From the NCBI RefSeq assembly GCF_022568775.1, contig NZ_JAKZHW010000001.1, forward strand, positions 434,001 through 498,000: a DNA stretch of 64,000 nt, given 5' to 3'. The DNA comes from Sphingomonas telluris (lineage in GTDB: Bacteria; Pseudomonadota; Alphaproteobacteria; Sphingomonadales; Sphingomonadaceae). Shown here piece by piece: positions 62,271-64,000 of the stretch; position 1 is the stretch's first letter, and each line of letters begins with the position of its first letter. The notes beneath the pieces are model-generated. The model ran no database searches and was not told the DNA's origin. It saw only the letters and a list, made by a program, of their open reading frames with translations. Both the position numbers and the translations under genes were made by a program.

Positions 62271-63860
62271 ATGGAATTCGACGTCATCATCATCGGCGCG
62301 GGTCATAACGGCCTTACCTGCGCCTATTATCTCGCTGCCAAGGGCCTGAAGGTCGCGGTCTTGGAAGCCGCGGAGACGGTAGGCGGGGCCGCTGTCACCG
62401 ACGAGTTCCTGCCGGGCTTCCGCAATTCGGCGGCGAGCTACACCGTCAGCCTGCTCAATCCGAAGGTCATCCGCGACCTGGAGCTGGAGCGGCACGGGCT
62501 GAAGGTCGTCCTTCGCAAGACCGACAATTTCCTACCGGGCGACGGGCAGTATCTGCTGTCCGGCCGCAACGGGCTCACCCGCAAGGAGATCGCGCGGCAT
62601 TCGAAGCGCGACGCGGAAGGCTACGACCGCTACGTTTCCGACCTCGACGCGGTCGTGGGCCTGCTGAAGAAGTGGCTGCTCCGCGCCCCACCGAACGTCG
62701 GTGCGAAGCTGAGCGCGCTGCCGAAGGTCCTGACGCTGGGCAAGGACATGGCCGGGCTCTCGCTCGCCGAGACGCGCATCGTCCACGATTTCGCGCTGCG
62801 CAGCGCGACCGAAGTGCTCGACCGCTATTTCGAGACGGACATCGTCAAGGCGTTGTTCGGCTTCGACGGCGTCGTCGGCAATTTCGCGTCGCCGAACGCG
62901 TCGGGAAGCGCCTACGTTCTTCTGCATCATCTGTTCGGCGAGGCCGCCGGCGTTCCGGGTGCCTGGGGCCATGCGATCGGTGGCATGGGCTCGATCACTC
63001 AGGCGATGGCCCGCGCTGCGCGAGAGAAGGGCGTGGACATCCTTCTTGGGACGCCGGTCGAGGAGATAATCGTCGACAAGGGCAAGGCAGCCGGCGTCGT
63101 CGCGGGCGGCAAGGCGTGGCGGGCGAAGACCGTCGTCGCGGGCGTCAACCCGAAGCTGCTGTTCGACCGGCTGATCCCGCAGGGCGCGGTCGATGCCGAC
63201 GTCCAGAACCGGATGCATCACTGGAAGGGCGAAAGCGCGACCTTCCGCATGAACGTGGCGCTGTCGGAGCTGCCGAAGTTCACCGTGCTGCCGAAGAAGG
63301 GCGACCATTTGACCGCCGGCATCATCATGGCGCCGAGCCTCGGCTACATGCACCAGGCCTGGCTCGATGCGGAGCTCAACGGCTGGACCAAGAACCCGAT
63401 CGTCGAGATGCTGATCCCGTCGACGCTGGACACGACGCTGGCCCCGCGCGGCAAGCATGTCGCGTCGCTGTTCTGCCAGCACTTCCGCTACGATCTTGGG
63501 CCCGGCCGCAGCTGGGACGACGAGCGCGAGAAGGCGGCGGATGCGATTATCGCCAAGGTGGACTCGCATGCCCCGGGCTTCGCCAAATCGGTCATCGGGC
63601 GGCAGATCCATTCGCCGCTCGACCTCGAGCGCCGCTTCGGCCTGATCGGCGGCGACATCTTCCACGGCAAGATGAGCCTGGACCAATTATTCAGCGCACG
63701 CCCGATGATCGGTGCAGCCGATTATCGCATGCCGCTCAAGGGCCTCTATCTCTGCGGATCGGGCGCGCATCCCGGCGGTGGCGTGACAGGCGCGCCGGGC
63801 CATAATGCGGCCCACGCCGTGCTTGCCGACCGCAAGCCGTGGAGCAGGCGCAAGCCGTGA
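62271..63860 (+). CDS. Phytoene-desaturase-like FAD oxidoreductase
   Basis: FAD-dependent oxidoreductase of 529 residues. The dinucleotide site is [38 protein letters not shown], and the C-terminal segment [28 protein letters not shown] is the FAD-closing motif. It is in the phytoene dehydrogenase/PYROXD2 group, which contains carotenoid desaturases and other enzymes. No other carotenoid gene is in the window, so carotenoid synthesis is not proven. GGGGA lies upstream of ATG. It ends with a GTGA overlap. Confidence 0.85.
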   Translation: MEFDVIIIGAGHNGLTCAYYLAAKGLKVAVLEAAETVGGAAVTDEFLPGFRNSAASYTVSLLNPKVIRDLELERHGLKVVLRKTDNFLPGDGQYLLSGRNGLTRKEIARHSKRDAEGYDRYVSDLDAVVGLLKKWLLRAPPNVGAKLSALPKVLTLGKDMAGLSLAETRIVHDFALRSATEVLDRYFETDIVKALFGFDGVVGNFASPNASGSAYVLLHHLFGEAAGVPGAWGHAIGGMGSITQAMARAAREKGVDILLGTPVEEIIVDKGKAAGVVAGGKAWRAKTVVAGVNPKLLFDRLIPQGAVDADVQNRMHHWKGESATFRMNVALSELPKFTVLPKKGDHLTAGIIMAPSLGYMHQAWLDAELNGWTKNPIVEMLIPSTLDTTLAPRGKHVASLFCQHFRYDLGPGRSWDDEREKAADAIIAKVDSHAPGFAKSVIGRQIHSPLDLERRFGLIGGDIFHGKMSLDQLFSARPMIGAADYRMPLKGLYLCGSGAHPGGGVTGAPGHNAAHAVLADRKPWSRRKP

Positions 63861-64000
63861 GCCCACCGCTTGCCGGCATCCGCGTGCTCGACCTGAGCCG
63901 CGTCCTCGCCGGTCCCTGGTGCACGCAGCTTCTCGCCGACCTCGGCGCGGAGGTCATCAAGATCGAGCGCCCCGGAGCGGGAGACGATACGCGACATTGG
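63857..64000 (+). CDS. CaiB/BaiF CoA-transferase, N-terminal fragment cut by the window
   Basis: Only the first 48 codons are present. [42 protein letters not shown] is the N-terminal signature of family III CoA-transferases (formyl-CoA transferase type), with the usual [13 protein letters not shown] segment. GTG 63857 overlaps the stop of the upstream oxidoreductase by 4 bases, so the two are coupled. The gene continues beyond 64000. Confidence 0.85.
   Translation, partial: MSPPLAGIRVLDLSRVLAGPWCTQLLADLGAEVIKIERPGAGDDTRHW

Overview
This is a dense, high-G+C chromosomal window from an alphaproteobacterium, most likely a sphingomonad (Sphingomonadales). The signs are an EL222-type LOV-HTH photoreceptor, a UrcA-family secreted protein, CcrM with GANTC sites, a MerC/Zur pair, a UbiK homologue, HWE-type sensor architecture and a lepB-rnc-era operon. 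About 63 protein genes and one tRNA fill nearly all of it. Same-strand neighbours are often joined by 4-base start/stop overlaps. Six of ten convergent pairs also overlap by exactly 4 bases at their stop codons. No CRISPR array, insertion sequence, prophage or rRNA operon was seen.

Layout. 0.1-4.4 kb: a sugar locus with a LOV-HTH regulator behind a GH5 mannanase-like lipoprotein, divergent from a ROK sugar kinase and a FucP-type transporter. 4.4-8.8 kb: cutA, heme A synthase, MerC and Zur, dxs. 8.8-14.4 kb: TlyA, TspO, a retropepsin-like protease, UbiK, a YbjN-like protein, proC, a branched-chain aminotransferase and a DOPA-dioxygenase-like protein; three of these lack an ATG/GTG/TTG start. 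14.5-18.7 kb: tRNA-Gln(UUG), a galactan-degrading GH2-GH53 pair, a CPYG glutaredoxin and a small hydrophilic protein behind an EcfG-like promoter. 18.7-24.5 kb: CoA-transferase/racemase, aminotransferase and ALDH7, then a receiver-EAL pair divergent from a double PilZ protein with a CtrA-like box between. 24.5-34 kb: msrA, threonylcarbamoyl-AMP synthase, acyl-CoA dehydrogenase, GntR, nitroreductase, and a peptide transporter with two amidohydrolase-family proteins, the second without metal ligands, plus NnrU.

34-42.7 kb is an amino-sugar, envelope and methylation block: glmM, a ThiD-VOC fusion, rnhB, ccrM, glmU, glmS and a YcxB-like protein. The ccrM upstream region carries eight GANTC sites in 152 bases, and the glmS leader is unusually long and contains hairpins. 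42.7-52.3 kb: LysR with two perfect palindromes, UrcA, GFA, alr, an ATGA-linked dapB-permease-aminotransferase-nth operon, two small exported proteins, DUF72 and a membrane histidine kinase. 52.5-54.4 kb: a lower-G+C GDSL esterase with RTX-like secretion features. 54.7-64 kb: a SIRT5-type sirtuin, lepB-rnc-era, pgi, gor, an S41 protease, a phytoene-desaturase-like oxidoreductase and the start of a CaiB/BaiF CoA-transferase cut by the window edge.

The most striking items are the GANTC array at ccrM, the light sensor linked to a glycan locus, the ThiD-VOC fusion, the run of non-canonical starts, and the structured glmS leader.
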